Part shown: positions 36,175-45,084 of the stretch, one piece after another
Layout: the number at the start of each line of letters is the position of its first letter
How positions within the stretch are numbered: position 1 is the stretch's first letter
DNA from: UBA7236 sp044227505
GTDB lineage: Bacteria; Bacteroidota; Bacteroidia; Chitinophagales; BACL12
Assembly (NCBI GenBank): GCA_044227505.1
Contig: JBGAWP010000017.1
Span: forward strand, 1 to 60,742
Length of the DNA stretch: 60,742 bases
Reading direction: 5' to 3'
Program-made: the position numbers and the translations under genes
Notes under the pieces: model-generated
The model's database searches: none
The model's input: the letters and a program-made list of their open reading frames with translations, nothing else
What the model was told of the DNA's origin: nothing

Positions 36175-38010
36175 ATGAAAAAAATATTATTTATTACAAC
36201 ATTAGCACTTTCCTCTTTAACAATTAAAACCCAGGTAACGGAAGACTGGGTATCACAGGACGATTATTATGGAAAGGATGGGATTATGGTAGTGGTTGAC
36301 GCTGACGACAATGCCTTTACGCTCAGCGATATTTTTAATGGTGATATCTATCTTACCAAAAGAAGCATTGATGGAACCATTTTATGGGCAGTTACTTACG
36401 ATAATACCACACCGTCACAATGGGAGGTGGCAAGTTGTGTTGCGATTGATATTAACGGTGATGCCATTGTTACAGGTTATACAAATACCGGATTCGGCAC
36501 CGATTGGTATCCCGTTCAAGTTGTAACAATGAAATTTAATGGAGAAGATGGTGCTTTATTATGGAGAAGAACTTACAATACGGGTTCGGCATATAGAGGT
36601 CGAAAAGTTTTGACTGACGCAGCAGGAAATATTTATGTTGGCGGAGATGTAAATGCCTGGATGATCTATCATGGTGAGGTTGGAAATATGATGCTGAAAA
36701 AGTATGATACGGATGGGAATGAAATATGGTCAATTATTGCCGATGACCTTGGGAATCCAATTCCCGGAACTTTGAATAATTTGGAATTTGATGCTGCAGG
36801 CAATATCGTAATAGCATCTTATGGTTCCACAATGGCAAAAATATCTCCAAGCGGAAATATAATATGGTATTTAAGTGGAATTGAAAACGGCATAGTTGAC
36901 ATTGATCTTGATCCATCCGGAAATATTTTTGTATTGTCACATGGAAGTTTTGGAGTAATACCTTTTATTTCAACCGATTTTACTGTTAAAAAATATAATA
37001 GTTCCGGCACTTTAATATGGTCGCAACATTATGATTTTGGCAACGAAGAATTTGGTCGCCAAATTGAATGTGATAATTCTGGTGGAGCATATATTATTGG
37101 TTATGGCGATCTGTATTTTGATTGGATAACTTTTAAAATTAATAGTACGGGAATTCTGCAGTGGTCGCAGATATATGATGAACATACCGGTAACGATGAA
37201 ATACCAAGAATGATGGTAAAGGATGATGATGATAATATATATGTTACAGGACAAGGCGGACCATGGCCTGGATATTTTTGGACAAGTTTAACACAGATGG
37301 TCACTATTAAATATACTCCGGATGGAGTTGCAGAGTGGACAGCTTTACATGATTATTATACCAATGTAGGCACTGCAATTTGCCTTGCTTCAGATAATTC
37401 CATTTATGCTGTAGCACAGATGTATGCAACTACGATCCATTATACTCAGGTGCTACCAACAATTTGCGAAACACCTGCAGGGTTATTCACAAATAATGTT
37501 ACAACCACAAAAGCGAGACTCAACTGGACCATTGATCCTGGTGCTTTTCAATATGAAGTGTGGTATAAAAAAACAACAGCCGCAGTCTGGAAGAAAAAAT
37601 TCGTACCGGGTATCAATAATAAATTAAACCTTAAGAATTTACAATGTAATAAAAATTATGAATGGCAGATCAGAACCATTTGCGATACTGTTGGAGTTGA
37701 TATTGTTTCAGACTTTTCCGCAGTGCAAAATTTTACAACATTGATATGCAGGGACGAGTCAATTGTGATGGAAGATAATATTTCAATTTACCCAAACCCG
37801 GCTGTTGATGTATTAAATATCTATTCTGATGAAAACCCATTCAAAAGTATAACTATACTGGATCTTTCCGGAAAAGTATTATTGATTATTGAAAACACGG
37901 TATCCGGAACGCAAACTATTGATGTCAGCAACCTCACACCAGGGATGTATTTAATCCGCTTAGAGACTGATGAGAATATTATTAATGATCAATTTATTAT
38001 CTCAAAATAA
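36175..38010 (+). CDS. T9SS type A secreted propeller-Fn3 protein (paralog A)
   Basis: The protein of about 611 residues starts at 36175 (MKKILFITTLALSSLTIKTQ, a signal peptide) rather than at an ATG within the upstream terminator. Residues about 25-430 are NHL/SBBP-like repeats with recurring D-x-x-G-N-(I/V)-x-(V/I) and (T/S)xKxxxxGxxxW motifs (DGTILWAVTYDN, GALLWRRTYN, GNIIWYLSG), probably a beta-propeller. An Fn3 domain follows (about 440-535), then the sorting domain (IYPNPAVDVLNIYSDENPF). It is adjacent to a tandem paralog, 10 nt downstream. An extracellular role is inferred. Confidence 0.87.
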   Translation: MKKILFITTLALSSLTIKTQVTEDWVSQDDYYGKDGIMVVVDADDNAFTLSDIFNGDIYLTKRSIDGTILWAVTYDNTTPSQWEVASCVAIDINGDAIVTGYTNTGFGTDWYPVQVVTMKFNGEDGALLWRRTYNTGSAYRGRKVLTDAAGNIYVGGDVNAWMIYHGEVGNMMLKKYDTDGNEIWSIIADDLGNPIPGTLNNLEFDAAGNIVIASYGSTMAKISPSGNIIWYLSGIENGIVDIDLDPSGNIFVLSHGSFGVIPFISTDFTVKKYNSSGTLIWSQHYDFGNEEFGRQIECDNSGGAYIIGYGDLYFDWITFKINSTGILQWSQIYDEHTGNDEIPRMMVKDDDDNIYVTGQGGPWPGYFWTSLTQMVTIKYTPDGVAEWTALHDYYTNVGTAICLASDNSIYAVAQMYATTIHYTQVLPTICETPAGLFTNNVTTTKARLNWTIDPGAFQYEVWYKKTTAAVWKKKFVPGINNKLNLKNLQCNKNYEWQIRTICDTVGVDIVSDFSAVQNFTTLICRDESIVMEDNISIYPNPAVDVLNIYSDENPFKSITILDLSGKVLLIIENTVSGTQTIDVSNLTPGMYLIRLETDENIINDQFIISK

Positions 38011-38020
38011 ACCAATAATT

Positions 38021-39784
38021 ATGAAAACTATATTAATTACCTTACTCCTGATTCCATTTATCGGGATATCTCAGATCACCCTAGATTGGGAAGAATTTAC
38101 AGGAGGTGTTTCACTCTCCACCGATGAGACAGACAATATATACACTGTATCATGGGATTATAATCCTGCTGGTGATATTTATTTAACAAAACACGATGCA
38201 GCAGGGAATTTTTTATGGACGGTTAGTTACGACAATACCGACAATACCAGACATGAAGTTGCAACATGGGTAGAAACTGATCATGAAAACAATATTCTGG
38301 TTTCCGGTACAATTCGTTCAGGATATGCTTCACCTGTTAATGCTGCAAGTGTGCTCATGAAATTTGATCCTTCGGGAACATTATTATGGCGGGTGGTTTA
38401 TGAAACCACTTTTGATGGTTCGTATACCAAAAAAATACTAATAGATGCCGATAATAATATTTATGTTTTAGGATTAGGGTTTGGAGATGTTGGACAAGTT
38501 ACAAAAGTGAAAAAATTTGATTCCAATGGAATTGCCTTATGGTCCTATTTTAATGAAGCGGGAATTGGAGCGCCGATGAATTTTAAATTCACACCTGATA
38601 ATAATATTTTAATAATTGGTCGTGGAATAATAGGAAGTATTAACGGATATGCTAAAATTGATCTTGCCGGAAATGAAATTTGGAGTTATGCTGGTGTTAA
38701 CAGCTTAACAATTGGTGATGCGGCGGGAGATTCGGATGGCAATACCTATATTATTAATGGTGAATATATAGTAGTGGGAATACAAGGAAGCATTATTACA
38801 AAATTATCACCTTCAGGTTCTGTTATTTGGACATCAACAAATGATATAACTGCAACAAAAGTGGAAGTGGGTTCCGACAATAACCCTATAGTAGCGGGAT
38901 TTCCATCTGTAGGAGGAGCAGGAGTTGCAATGATAAAATATAACAACACTGGAACCCCCATATGGATAAATATGGATGCAGACGGACCCGGAGCTGCATT
39001 ATTACTACATAATATTATGAAATTAGACGCTGCAAATAATGCGTATTTTGCTGCGGGCACTTTATTTCAGCAAGCAGTTTGTAAAGTTAATTCTGATGGA
39101 AGTAATGCCTGGTTGGCACTTGCCTCAGGTGGGTATAATGTTGATTTTGATTTTGGAAACGATTATAGTATTTACATGTTGAGTGGATTGAGCATTGCAC
39201 ATTTTATTCAAGAACCAATTATAACATGTGACCCACCAGCAGGGTTATTCACCAATAATATTTCAACAACAAAAGCTCGTTTAAATTGGACGATCGAACC
39301 AGGCGCCGTTCAATATGAAGTTTGGTATAAAAAAACAACAGCGGCAGTCTGGAAGAAAAAATTTGTTCCAGGTATAAATAATAAATTAAATCTTAAAAAC
39401 CTGCAATGCAATAAAAATTATGAATGGCAGATTAGAACAATTTGTGATACTGTTGGTACAGATCTGGTTTCTGCATTTTCACCTGTTCAAAATTTTACAA
39501 CTGCTGTTTGCAGAGAGGAAATTTCAGAAAACGCAAATGCAGAAATGCTACTTTATCCTAATCCGGCAATAAATAGTATTACAATAATATTACCGGAATC
39601 AGGAATGTTCCATTATAATATCGTAAGCGCAACAGGTCAACCTGTATTTGATCAAGAATTTAATATAGATCTGAAAGGAGAATCTATTACCATCGATGTT
39701 AAAAATTTACCGGCCGGTATCTATTTTATCGATGTTCACAACGATCAAATCCGTTATACAGATCAACTTGTTATTCAAAAATAG
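38021..39784 (+). CDS. T9SS type A secreted propeller-Fn3 protein (paralog B)
   Basis: The protein of about 587 residues begins at 38021 (MKTILITLLLIPFIGISQ), not at the earlier in-frame start that overlaps paralog A. Architecture matches paralog A: propeller repeats (GNFLWTVSYDNTDN, GTLLWRVVYE, NGIALWSYFNE, GSVIWTSTND), one Fn3 domain and a sorting domain (LYPNPAINSITIILPESG). The Fn3 module shares 49 consecutive identical residues with paralog A, whereas propeller residues are much more divergent. The pair likely arose by tandem duplication and is co-transcribed, with a shared strong terminator downstream. Confidence 0.87.
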   Translation: MKTILITLLLIPFIGISQITLDWEEFTGGVSLSTDETDNIYTVSWDYNPAGDIYLTKHDAAGNFLWTVSYDNTDNTRHEVATWVETDHENNILVSGTIRSGYASPVNAASVLMKFDPSGTLLWRVVYETTFDGSYTKKILIDADNNIYVLGLGFGDVGQVTKVKKFDSNGIALWSYFNEAGIGAPMNFKFTPDNNILIIGRGIIGSINGYAKIDLAGNEIWSYAGVNSLTIGDAAGDSDGNTYIINGEYIVVGIQGSIITKLSPSGSVIWTSTNDITATKVEVGSDNNPIVAGFPSVGGAGVAMIKYNNTGTPIWINMDADGPGAALLLHNIMKLDAANNAYFAAGTLFQQAVCKVNSDGSNAWLALASGGYNVDFDFGNDYSIYMLSGLSIAHFIQEPIITCDPPAGLFTNNISTTKARLNWTIEPGAVQYEVWYKKTTAAVWKKKFVPGINNKLNLKNLQCNKNYEWQIRTICDTVGTDLVSAFSPVQNFTTAVCREEISENANAEMLLYPNPAINSITIILPESGMFHYNIVSATGQPVFDQEFNIDLKGESITIDVKNLPAGIYFIDVHNDQIRYTDQLVIQK

Positions 39785-39800
39785 AAGTAGGTCAGTCTAA

Positions 39801-39839
39801 AAAAAGGTGGAAGGGATCAATGATCTCTTCCACCTTTTT
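39801..39839 (+). terminator. Terminator of the paralog pair
   Basis: Arms at 39801-39819 and 39821-39839 are complementary with one mismatch; the T run at the end continues into AT-rich sequence. Confidence 0.85.
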
Positions 39840-39878
39840 ATTTTATAATATAACTCTCAAAATTAATTATCCAACAAA

Positions 39879-39909
39879 GACCTCAGAGGTTTTCAAAACC
39901 TGTGAGGTC
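39879..39909. repeat. Palindromic intergenic element GACCTCAGAGGTTTT
   Basis: GACCTCAGAGGTTTT (39879-39893) and AAAACCTGTGAGGTC (39895-39909) pair with one mismatch and almost no loop. No T tract follows. It lies just after the stop codon of the convergent SUI1 gene and may be a repetitive extragenic palindrome. Confidence 0.55.
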
Positions 39910-39918
39910 ATCAGTTAA

Positions 39919-40260
39919 TTAACCCCCGGCCAATTTAAATTTATATCCAAGTTTAGTTAATATCTCCGCCAATTTTTTGCGCTGATCACCCTGAATAATT
40001 ATTTCTCCGTCTTTAACAGAACCGCCGGTTCCACATTTTGTTTTTAATTCTTTTCCCAATTTTTCAAGATCCTCTTCACTGCCAACAAAATTTTTTATAA
40101 CACAGGCTGTTTTTCCGCCGCGATGATTTTTTTCAAGCCAAACTCTGAGGTCCTGTTGCTGAGGTGGAAGTGTATCCTGTTTACCGCCCTCCTTTTCGAA
40201 TTTAAAATCCGGATCGGTAGAAAAAACAAATCCAAATTTATCTTTGCTTTTTTTTGACAT
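39919..40260 (-). CDS. SUI1/YciH-family translation initiation factor homolog
   Basis: The 113-residue protein carries the eIF1/SUI1 fold: LRVWLEKNHRGGKTACVIKNFVG, KTKCGTGGSVKDGEIIIQGDQRKKLAEILTKLGY. The GTGGSVKDG loop is the family hallmark. Bacterial YciH affects start-codon selection and stress translation. It is the last gene of a minus-strand group starting at 43078; the gap to the lipid kinase gene is 8 nt. Confidence 0.93.
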   Translation of the reverse strand: MSKKSKDKFGFVFSTDPDFKFEKEGGKQDTLPPQQQDLRVWLEKNHRGGKTACVIKNFVGSEEDLEKLGKELKTKCGTGGSVKDGEIIIQGDQRKKLAEILTKLGYKFKLAGG

Positions 40261-40268
40261 AGGAAAAG

Positions 40269-41153
40269 TTATTTATTAGTATTGACCAAAACATTTAATC
40301 CGCCGGGTATAATACTCACCTTAAAAATTTTATCCTTTGGAACTGTTTCACCATCAATTTGCAAATAGGTATAGTTGGGAGATTCTATTATTACTTCTTT
40401 AGTTTTAAAAGTAGTAAAATGTTTACTTCGTAAATGTGTGCCGGTGAAAACCTGGATCACTGCAAAAGGAACTTTCCATTTAGGTATATTATCCACCAGA
40501 ACAACATCCATGAATCCGTCGTTCAAACTTGCGAACGGAGCAACTTTGACATTGTATCCATATTGATTTGAGTTGCACAAATTCATCATAAATGCCTTTC
40601 CTTTAAATGTTTTTTCTTCCGAATTAAAAGAATATTCAAAAGGTTCAAAGGAAGAAATACTTTTAATGGCACTCCAGAAATAGGTTAAAAACCCTCTTGT
40701 TTCTTCTCGGCTAAAAACTTTTGCAACAAATGCATCAAATCCAATTCCGATCAAACTAAAAAAATAAAAGTCATTTACTTTACAAACATCAATTTTTTTT
40801 AATTGGTAATCATTGATTATTTTCAAAGTTGACCTGATATTAATAGAATATCCGAGATGCCTTGCAAGTCCGTTGCCTGATCCACTTGGAATTATTGCTA
40901 ATGCAGTTTCACTTCCCAGCAATCCGGTTGCAACTTCATTTACACTGCCATCGCCACCTGCTACTGCAACAATATCAAATTTATCGAGAACGGCCTGACG
41001 TGCAATTTCAGTTGCATGGCCGCGGCTTTCTGTGTAAATAACTTCGTAATTAAATTTATCGTGATTTAGATATTTATTAATGAGCGGAGGGATCTTATCC
41101 TTCCTTTTTACTCCAGCTACCGGATTAACAATAAATAAGATATTTTTTTTCAC
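40269..41153 (-). CDS. Diacylglycerol kinase-like lipid kinase
   Basis: The 294-residue protein has the DAGK_cat domain: NPVAGVKRKDK, VAVAGGDGSVNEVATGLLGS (nucleotide-binding GGDGS with Asp68) and IIPSGSGNGLARHLG, followed by the C-terminal beta-sandwich (NDGFMDVVLVD, QIDGETVP). It would phosphorylate diacylglycerol or a sphingoid or undecaprenyl lipid. The gene overlaps the upstream LtaS-like gene by 4 nt (ATGA), so translation is coupled. Confidence 0.9.
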   Translation of the reverse strand: MKKNILFIVNPVAGVKRKDKIPPLINKYLNHDKFNYEVIYTESRGHATEIARQAVLDKFDIVAVAGGDGSVNEVATGLLGSETALAIIPSGSGNGLARHLGYSINIRSTLKIINDYQLKKIDVCKVNDFYFFSLIGIGFDAFVAKVFSREETRGFLTYFWSAIKSISSFEPFEYSFNSEEKTFKGKAFMMNLCNSNQYGYNVKVAPFASLNDGFMDVVLVDNIPKWKVPFAVIQVFTGTHLRSKHFTTFKTKEVIIESPNYTYLQIDGETVPKDKIFKVSIIPGGLNVLVNTNK

Positions 41154-43078
41154 TCCGGTCTCAATTTATTCCTAACCATCGCTTCGTGGTGGGTTTGAAT
41201 AATTGCTTTTAACTTATCCTCCATTGTTGCAGTTATATTAGGATATTCAAACAGGAGGTTATCATTTAATGCACTATCTATTTTGTATTGATATAAGCCT
41301 ATGGATTTAGACCCATCAAATTGCAAAGCAAAATCATCTGTAATTATCATATAATCGGAAGAATGATAATTATATACAAACCTGGCTTCTGTTGTGTCGA
41401 ATACAGATTTTCCATAGGCAGCAAATTTACCTTTATAACCAATATAATCTAAAACCGTAGCCGGTATATCTGTTTGTTGTGTTACTTTATCATTTGTTCC
41501 CTTAAACTGACCGTTAGGTTTATAAATCAGCATCCAGGTAGAATGTGAACCAACCTGTTCCTGATAAAATTCATGTTCAGGAAGCGGAGGTCCGGGATGG
41601 TCAGCTGTTAAAATAAAAAGTGTGTTATTATACCAGGGTTGTTTTTTTGCTTCTATAAAAAATTGTTCCAATGCATAGTCGGCATAACCAACAACTTCCA
41701 ACATTGGAATTACACCCTTTTTAAATTTACCTTTATGCTGCTCAGGTACAGTAAATGGATGATGCGAAGAAATAGTAAAGATCTGACTATAAAATGGTGG
41801 TTTTAAAGTGCTCATTTGATTAGCAGTATATTTCAGGAAGGGTTCATCAAAAATTCCCCAATTGCCATCAAAATCTTTATCATCGCCATATTCATTTCTT
41901 CCGTAATAATGTTCAATTCCTGCTTGGGCCATTAAACGGTCAAATTGCATGGAGCCATTATTTGCTCCGTGAAAAAATGCAGAGGAATAACCAACTTTTT
42001 TAAGCAGTGTTCCAATTCCTTCAATTTGATTATTCTGATAAATAGAAGAAACAAATGGCTCTTCCATTAATACAGGAATTCCGCTTGTAATGGCAACAAT
42101 ACCCTGATTGGATGATTTGCCATTAGAGAAAGCATTTGTAAAACACAATCCCTGTGTCAGGAGGCTGTCGAGAAAAGGTGTATAACCATTCCCATTATTA
42201 AAATACCCGATATATTCTTTGGAAAAACTTTCAAGAACAATTACACAAATATTATCAGGCTGCGCCGGTTTTTGAATTGAATCAGGCCATTGATAATAGG
42301 TTGCGTTTTCATGAAATGGTGTAAATTTATTTTTAAGTTCTGCGTCATCGAAATATTTTGGTTCCTGTAATTGCCGGTGACCAAAAGCATAAATAACAGA
42401 GAATGGAGTATTTATAATTAAGGATGTTAATCGGCTGTCGGTGACATATAAAGATGCACTGTTAGGCGATAATGGTTTAGCCTGAATACCTCCGCGTGCA
42501 CCAATTACAGAAAATACTAAAACCACCAACATAAAAACAAGCTGATATGGATAATGTATTAATCGCGGTAAAGTGAATTTTAATTTTTTTGCTCTGTGAA
42601 GGTCTGTTTTGCGATACAAATATTCAATGGCAGCAACTAATAAAAAAGCTATAACAAAAACGATCCAGTAATCCTGAATTACCTGCGGTAAAATATTGGT
42701 ATCGCTGGTAAGTCCAAGTTCATGGGTGGAAGTTCTTTTTAAACCATAACGGTAATAAATAAAATCTCCGCTCTCCAACATGAGTGCAACACCGTTAAAA
42801 ACATAAAATAATATTCTGAGTATGCGCTGATACCAATTTTTGTCAAACCAGGGACTTGGCAGAATATGCATCAGAATAAAAATAAAATTCACATAAATAA
42901 TAGAGGAAATATCAAAACGCAAACCATGAAACATGATTTGTAAAAAGTCGCCCGGCGGAATGTACGGAAACAGGTCCCTGTTAAAAATAAAAAAGAGGAT
43001 ACGACAAACCGAGTAGAGTAGCAAAAGAATGCCAAGCCGCTTTAACAAAACTTGAATATGAAAAAGTTGCTCCCTCAC
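41150..43078 (-). CDS. LtaS-like sulfatase-fold membrane enzyme
   Basis: The 642-residue protein has about five N-terminal membrane helices (to about residue 205) and an extracytoplasmic sulfatase-fold domain. Metal-site segments VIVLESFSKEYIG, FSNGKSSNQG (with serine where LtaS has threonine) and LTADHPGPPLPEH are visible. Relatives transfer phosphoglycerol or phosphoethanolamine to a polymer or lipid and release diacylglycerol. The coupled DagK-like kinase could recycle that diacylglycerol. In a Gram-negative the acceptor is unlikely to be true lipoteichoic acid. Confidence 0.87.
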   Translation of the reverse strand: MREQLFHIQVLLKRLGILLLLYSVCRILFFIFNRDLFPYIPPGDFLQIMFHGLRFDISSIIYVNFIFILMHILPSPWFDKNWYQRILRILFYVFNGVALMLESGDFIYYRYGLKRTSTHELGLTSDTNILPQVIQDYWIVFVIAFLLVAAIEYLYRKTDLHRAKKLKFTLPRLIHYPYQLVFMLVVLVFSVIGARGGIQAKPLSPNSASLYVTDSRLTSLIINTPFSVIYAFGHRQLQEPKYFDDAELKNKFTPFHENATYYQWPDSIQKPAQPDNICVIVLESFSKEYIGYFNNGNGYTPFLDSLLTQGLCFTNAFSNGKSSNQGIVAITSGIPVLMEEPFVSSIYQNNQIEGIGTLLKKVGYSSAFFHGANNGSMQFDRLMAQAGIEHYYGRNEYGDDKDFDGNWGIFDEPFLKYTANQMSTLKPPFYSQIFTISSHHPFTVPEQHKGKFKKGVIPMLEVVGYADYALEQFFIEAKKQPWYNNTLFILTADHPGPPLPEHEFYQEQVGSHSTWMLIYKPNGQFKGTNDKVTQQTDIPATVLDYIGYKGKFAAYGKSVFDTTEARFVYNYHSSDYMIITDDFALQFDGSKSIGLYQYKIDSALNDNLLFEYPNITATMEDKLKAIIQTHHEAMVRNKLRPE

Positions 43079-43183
43079 AGTTAAATTAATTTACGCAAAG
43101 GTAATAAATAAATAAGGGTCGGTCGTAAAATTGAGGCATTTCAGGCAATGATAACAAGTATTAACAGCACATATCCCTGTATC

Positions 43184-44047
43184 TTACTCCATAACTGCCT
43201 TAAAACTGAGGTCGAGGCTATTAACCGAATGGGTGAGTTCACCTACTGAAATATAGTCGACTCCTGTTTCAGCATAAGCCAAAACGGTATCCAGATTGAT
43301 ACCACCGGATGCTTCGGTCTCAAATTGACCGGCTATTGCATCCACTGCTTCTTTCATGTTTTTTACGGCAAAATTATCAAGCATGATCCGGTCAACCCTT
43401 CCGGTGCGCAAAACTTGCCAGACCTCCTCAATATTGCGTGTTTCCACTTCAATTTTAAGCTGAAGTTCATTTTCCTCGAGATACTGTCGAACCTTATTGA
43501 TCGCATTTTCAATCCCTCCGCAAAAATCGATATGGTTATCTTTTATCATGATCATATCATATAAACCCATGCGATGATTATGTCCGCCGCCGATTCTTAC
43601 TGCCCACTTTTCAAAATTTCTAAGTCCGGGGGTAGTTTTTCTGGTGTCAAGTATCCTGGCGTTGGTATATCTTACCTTTTGAACAAAAGTGTTTGTTTTG
43701 GTTGCAATACCACTCATACGTTGCATAAAATTGAGCATGGTGCGCTCTGCAACTAAAAGTGCCTGCACACGTCCGGAAACGGTGAATGCAATATCTCCCG
43801 GTTCCACTTTGGCACCATCAGGAATAACAATGTCAACCTCGAGTTCGGGGTTGACATGTTTTAAAATTTGTTCTGCTAATTCAACACCGGCGATAATGCC
43901 TGGTTGTTTGATCAAAAGTTTTGCAGTTCCTAGAGCCTCATGATCAATCGTGGCTAAAGTTGTGTGATCGCCTTCCTGTATGTCTTCTATCAGGGCCTCG
44001 TCAATAATATCGAGCATGTCCCATATTTCAACACTACTCATTTTCAA
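43184..44047 (-). CDS. nadC: Nicotinate-nucleotide pyrophosphorylase (carboxylating)
   Basis: The 287-residue enzyme makes nicotinate mononucleotide from quinolinate and PRPP in NAD synthesis. Motifs are EDIQEGDHTTLATI, ERTMLNFMQRMSGIATKT, RILDTRKTTPGLRNFEKWAVRIGGGHNHR, IEVETRN, DRIMLDNF and ASGGINLDTV with GVDYISVGELTHS. Its start overlaps the end of the DUF4783 gene by 14 nt; ATG 44041 would reduce this. nadA and nadB are not in the window. Confidence 0.96.
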   Translation of the reverse strand: MKMSSVEIWDMLDIIDEALIEDIQEGDHTTLATIDHEALGTAKLLIKQPGIIAGVELAEQILKHVNPELEVDIVIPDGAKVEPGDIAFTVSGRVQALLVAERTMLNFMQRMSGIATKTNTFVQKVRYTNARILDTRKTTPGLRNFEKWAVRIGGGHNHRMGLYDMIMIKDNHIDFCGGIENAINKVRQYLEENELQLKIEVETRNIEEVWQVLRTGRVDRIMLDNFAVKNMKEAVDAIAGQFETEASGGINLDTVLAYAETGVDYISVGELTHSVNSLDLSFKAVME

Positions 44048-44435
44048 AACTTAATTCCTGTATCACGAATTTATCGCCCACTTTTTTCATGTAAACATAA
44101 GTCCTGAATTTGCCTTTATCGGTTCCGAGTGAACCAATGGCATAATGTGCATTGTTTCCACCGGAAGGCCCATCGTGAATAAATTTGAAGGTTTTAGGCG
44201 GATTTTTGGTAAAAAAATCTTTTACGATCGCCTCTGCCTGGCTTTTACTATAAGCACCTTCCTTATTTGCGATCTTTACTTCAACAGTATTATCGAAATA
44301 TGCCGCCAAAGCTTTTGAATTTCCTGCTTTTATTGCGGCAGCAATATTGTCAAGATCACCTGTTACTGTTGCAAATATAAAAAGTGGCAGGGCCAACAGT
44401 AATATAGATGCTTTTTTAAAATTAAATTTTGTCAT
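44034..44435 (-). CDS. DUF4783 domain protein
   Basis: The 133-residue protein has a signal peptide (about 1-25) and a single DUF4783 domain, an SnoaL-like/NTF2 fold: NIAAAIKAGNSKALAAYFDNTVEVKIANKEGAYSKSQAEAIVKDFF, FKFIHDG, GKFRTYVYMKKVGDKFVIQELSFE. Role unknown. It overlaps nadC and is probably translated from the same transcript; this pair is a recurring neighbour arrangement in Bacteroidota as far as I recall. Confidence 0.87.
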   Translation of the reverse strand: MTKFNFKKASILLLALPLFIFATVTGDLDNIAAAIKAGNSKALAAYFDNTVEVKIANKEGAYSKSQAEAIVKDFFTKNPPKTFKFIHDGPSGGNNAHYAIGSLGTDKGKFRTYVYMKKVGDKFVIQELSFENE

Positions 44436-44510
44436 GGCTGTTATTGTTTGGTCAATGCACTTAAATTGCTAAAACCATACCAAAATTAAGAAAAGTTTAA
44501 CAATACGGGG

Positions 44511-44600
44511 GGATGTAGGATAAAGGACATAGGATATAGGACAGACATAGGACATGGGAAAGGGACATATGACGTATGACCTATGACATAGGACCTATGA
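44511..44600. repeat. Degenerate heptanucleotide tract (GGACATA/GACATAG)
   Basis: Repeats of AGGACAT/ATGACCT words occur with near 7-base spacing. It is a looser relative of the array at 48644-48776. Confidence 0.6.
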
Positions 44601-44647
44601 TACGAAAATTTTGTAGGAAAATTTAACTTCATACTTCTTTTTGGTTT

Positions 44648-44838
44648 CAGGTATCAAGTATCAGGAATCAGGAAAACAAAGGGTAGGATTTACATCCGGA
44701 GGAAGTGAGGCTTTCGCCCTTAGCGAAGGTCTCACTACGTTACAGGTATCAAGAATCAGGAATCAGGAAAACGAAGGGTGGGATTTGCATTCGGAGGAAG
44801 TGAGGCTTTCGCTCTAAGCGAAGGTCTCACTAACGTTA
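44648..44838. repeat. Two tandem copies of a 95-96-bp repeat with internal hairpin
   Basis: Copy 1 is 44648-44742 and copy 2 is 44743-44838, directly abutting, differing at a handful of bases. Each contains GTGAGGCTTTCGC followed by AGCGAAGGTCTCAC, which form a hairpin. The sequence before it contains TATCAGGAATCAGGAA-type words. Confidence 0.8.
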
Positions 44839-45041
44839 AATTCCAAAAATTTCGCCAGTAATTTAAACTCCTTGTCCTCCATAGTCCTCCATAGCTTTAG
44901 CGCAGGAGGACTTCTCCTTTCTCCTCTCTCCTTTCTCCTAAGTATGGACACACAATCGGTCCGCAAAGTAAACACGGGTCATGGGACACAGGGCACAAGA
45001 ATGGACATTGAAAGGGGACACGTGACAGCCGTACTCCTCGG

Positions 45042-45069
45042 ATTCACGGCTCACGATTCACGGCTCACG
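45042..45069. repeat. 14-bp tandem repeat (two copies)
   Basis: ATTCACGGCTCACG occurs at 45042-45055 and 45056-45069, immediately before the gpmI -7 box. Fourteen is twice the heptamer length of the other arrays. Confidence 0.7.
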
Positions 45070-45071
45070 AT

Positions 45072-45079
45072 TATCTTTG
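45072..45079 (+). promoter_or_regulatory. -7 box of the gpmI gene
   Basis: TATCTTTG matches TAnnTTTG. It ends 5 nt before ATG 45085, implying a very short or absent leader, or use of ATG 45106. No clear -33 match is present. Confidence 0.5.
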
Positions 45080-45084
45080 CAGTA

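Larger units (their letters stand above)
44436..45084. other. Repeat-rich spacer before gpmI
   Basis: Nearly 650 bases with no reliable gene. It holds degenerate GGACATA heptamers, a 95-bp tandem duplication, pyrimidine-rich low-complexity sequence (CTCCTTTCTCC) and a 14-bp tandem repeat just before gpmI. A reading frame that would extend gpmI upstream to 44872 passes through this repeat material and is rejected. Confidence 0.75.

Noticed and set aside
42090..42160. Loss of the LtaS catalytic threonine
   Set aside because: Serine at the GKSS position could serve as nucleophile; without an alignment this is not a reliable sign of inactivity.
44872..45084. Upstream extension of gpmI to ATG 44872
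   Set aside because: The extra 71 codons run through tandem repeats and the TATCTTTG promoter box, and do not resemble phosphoglycerate mutase. The standard start is 45085.
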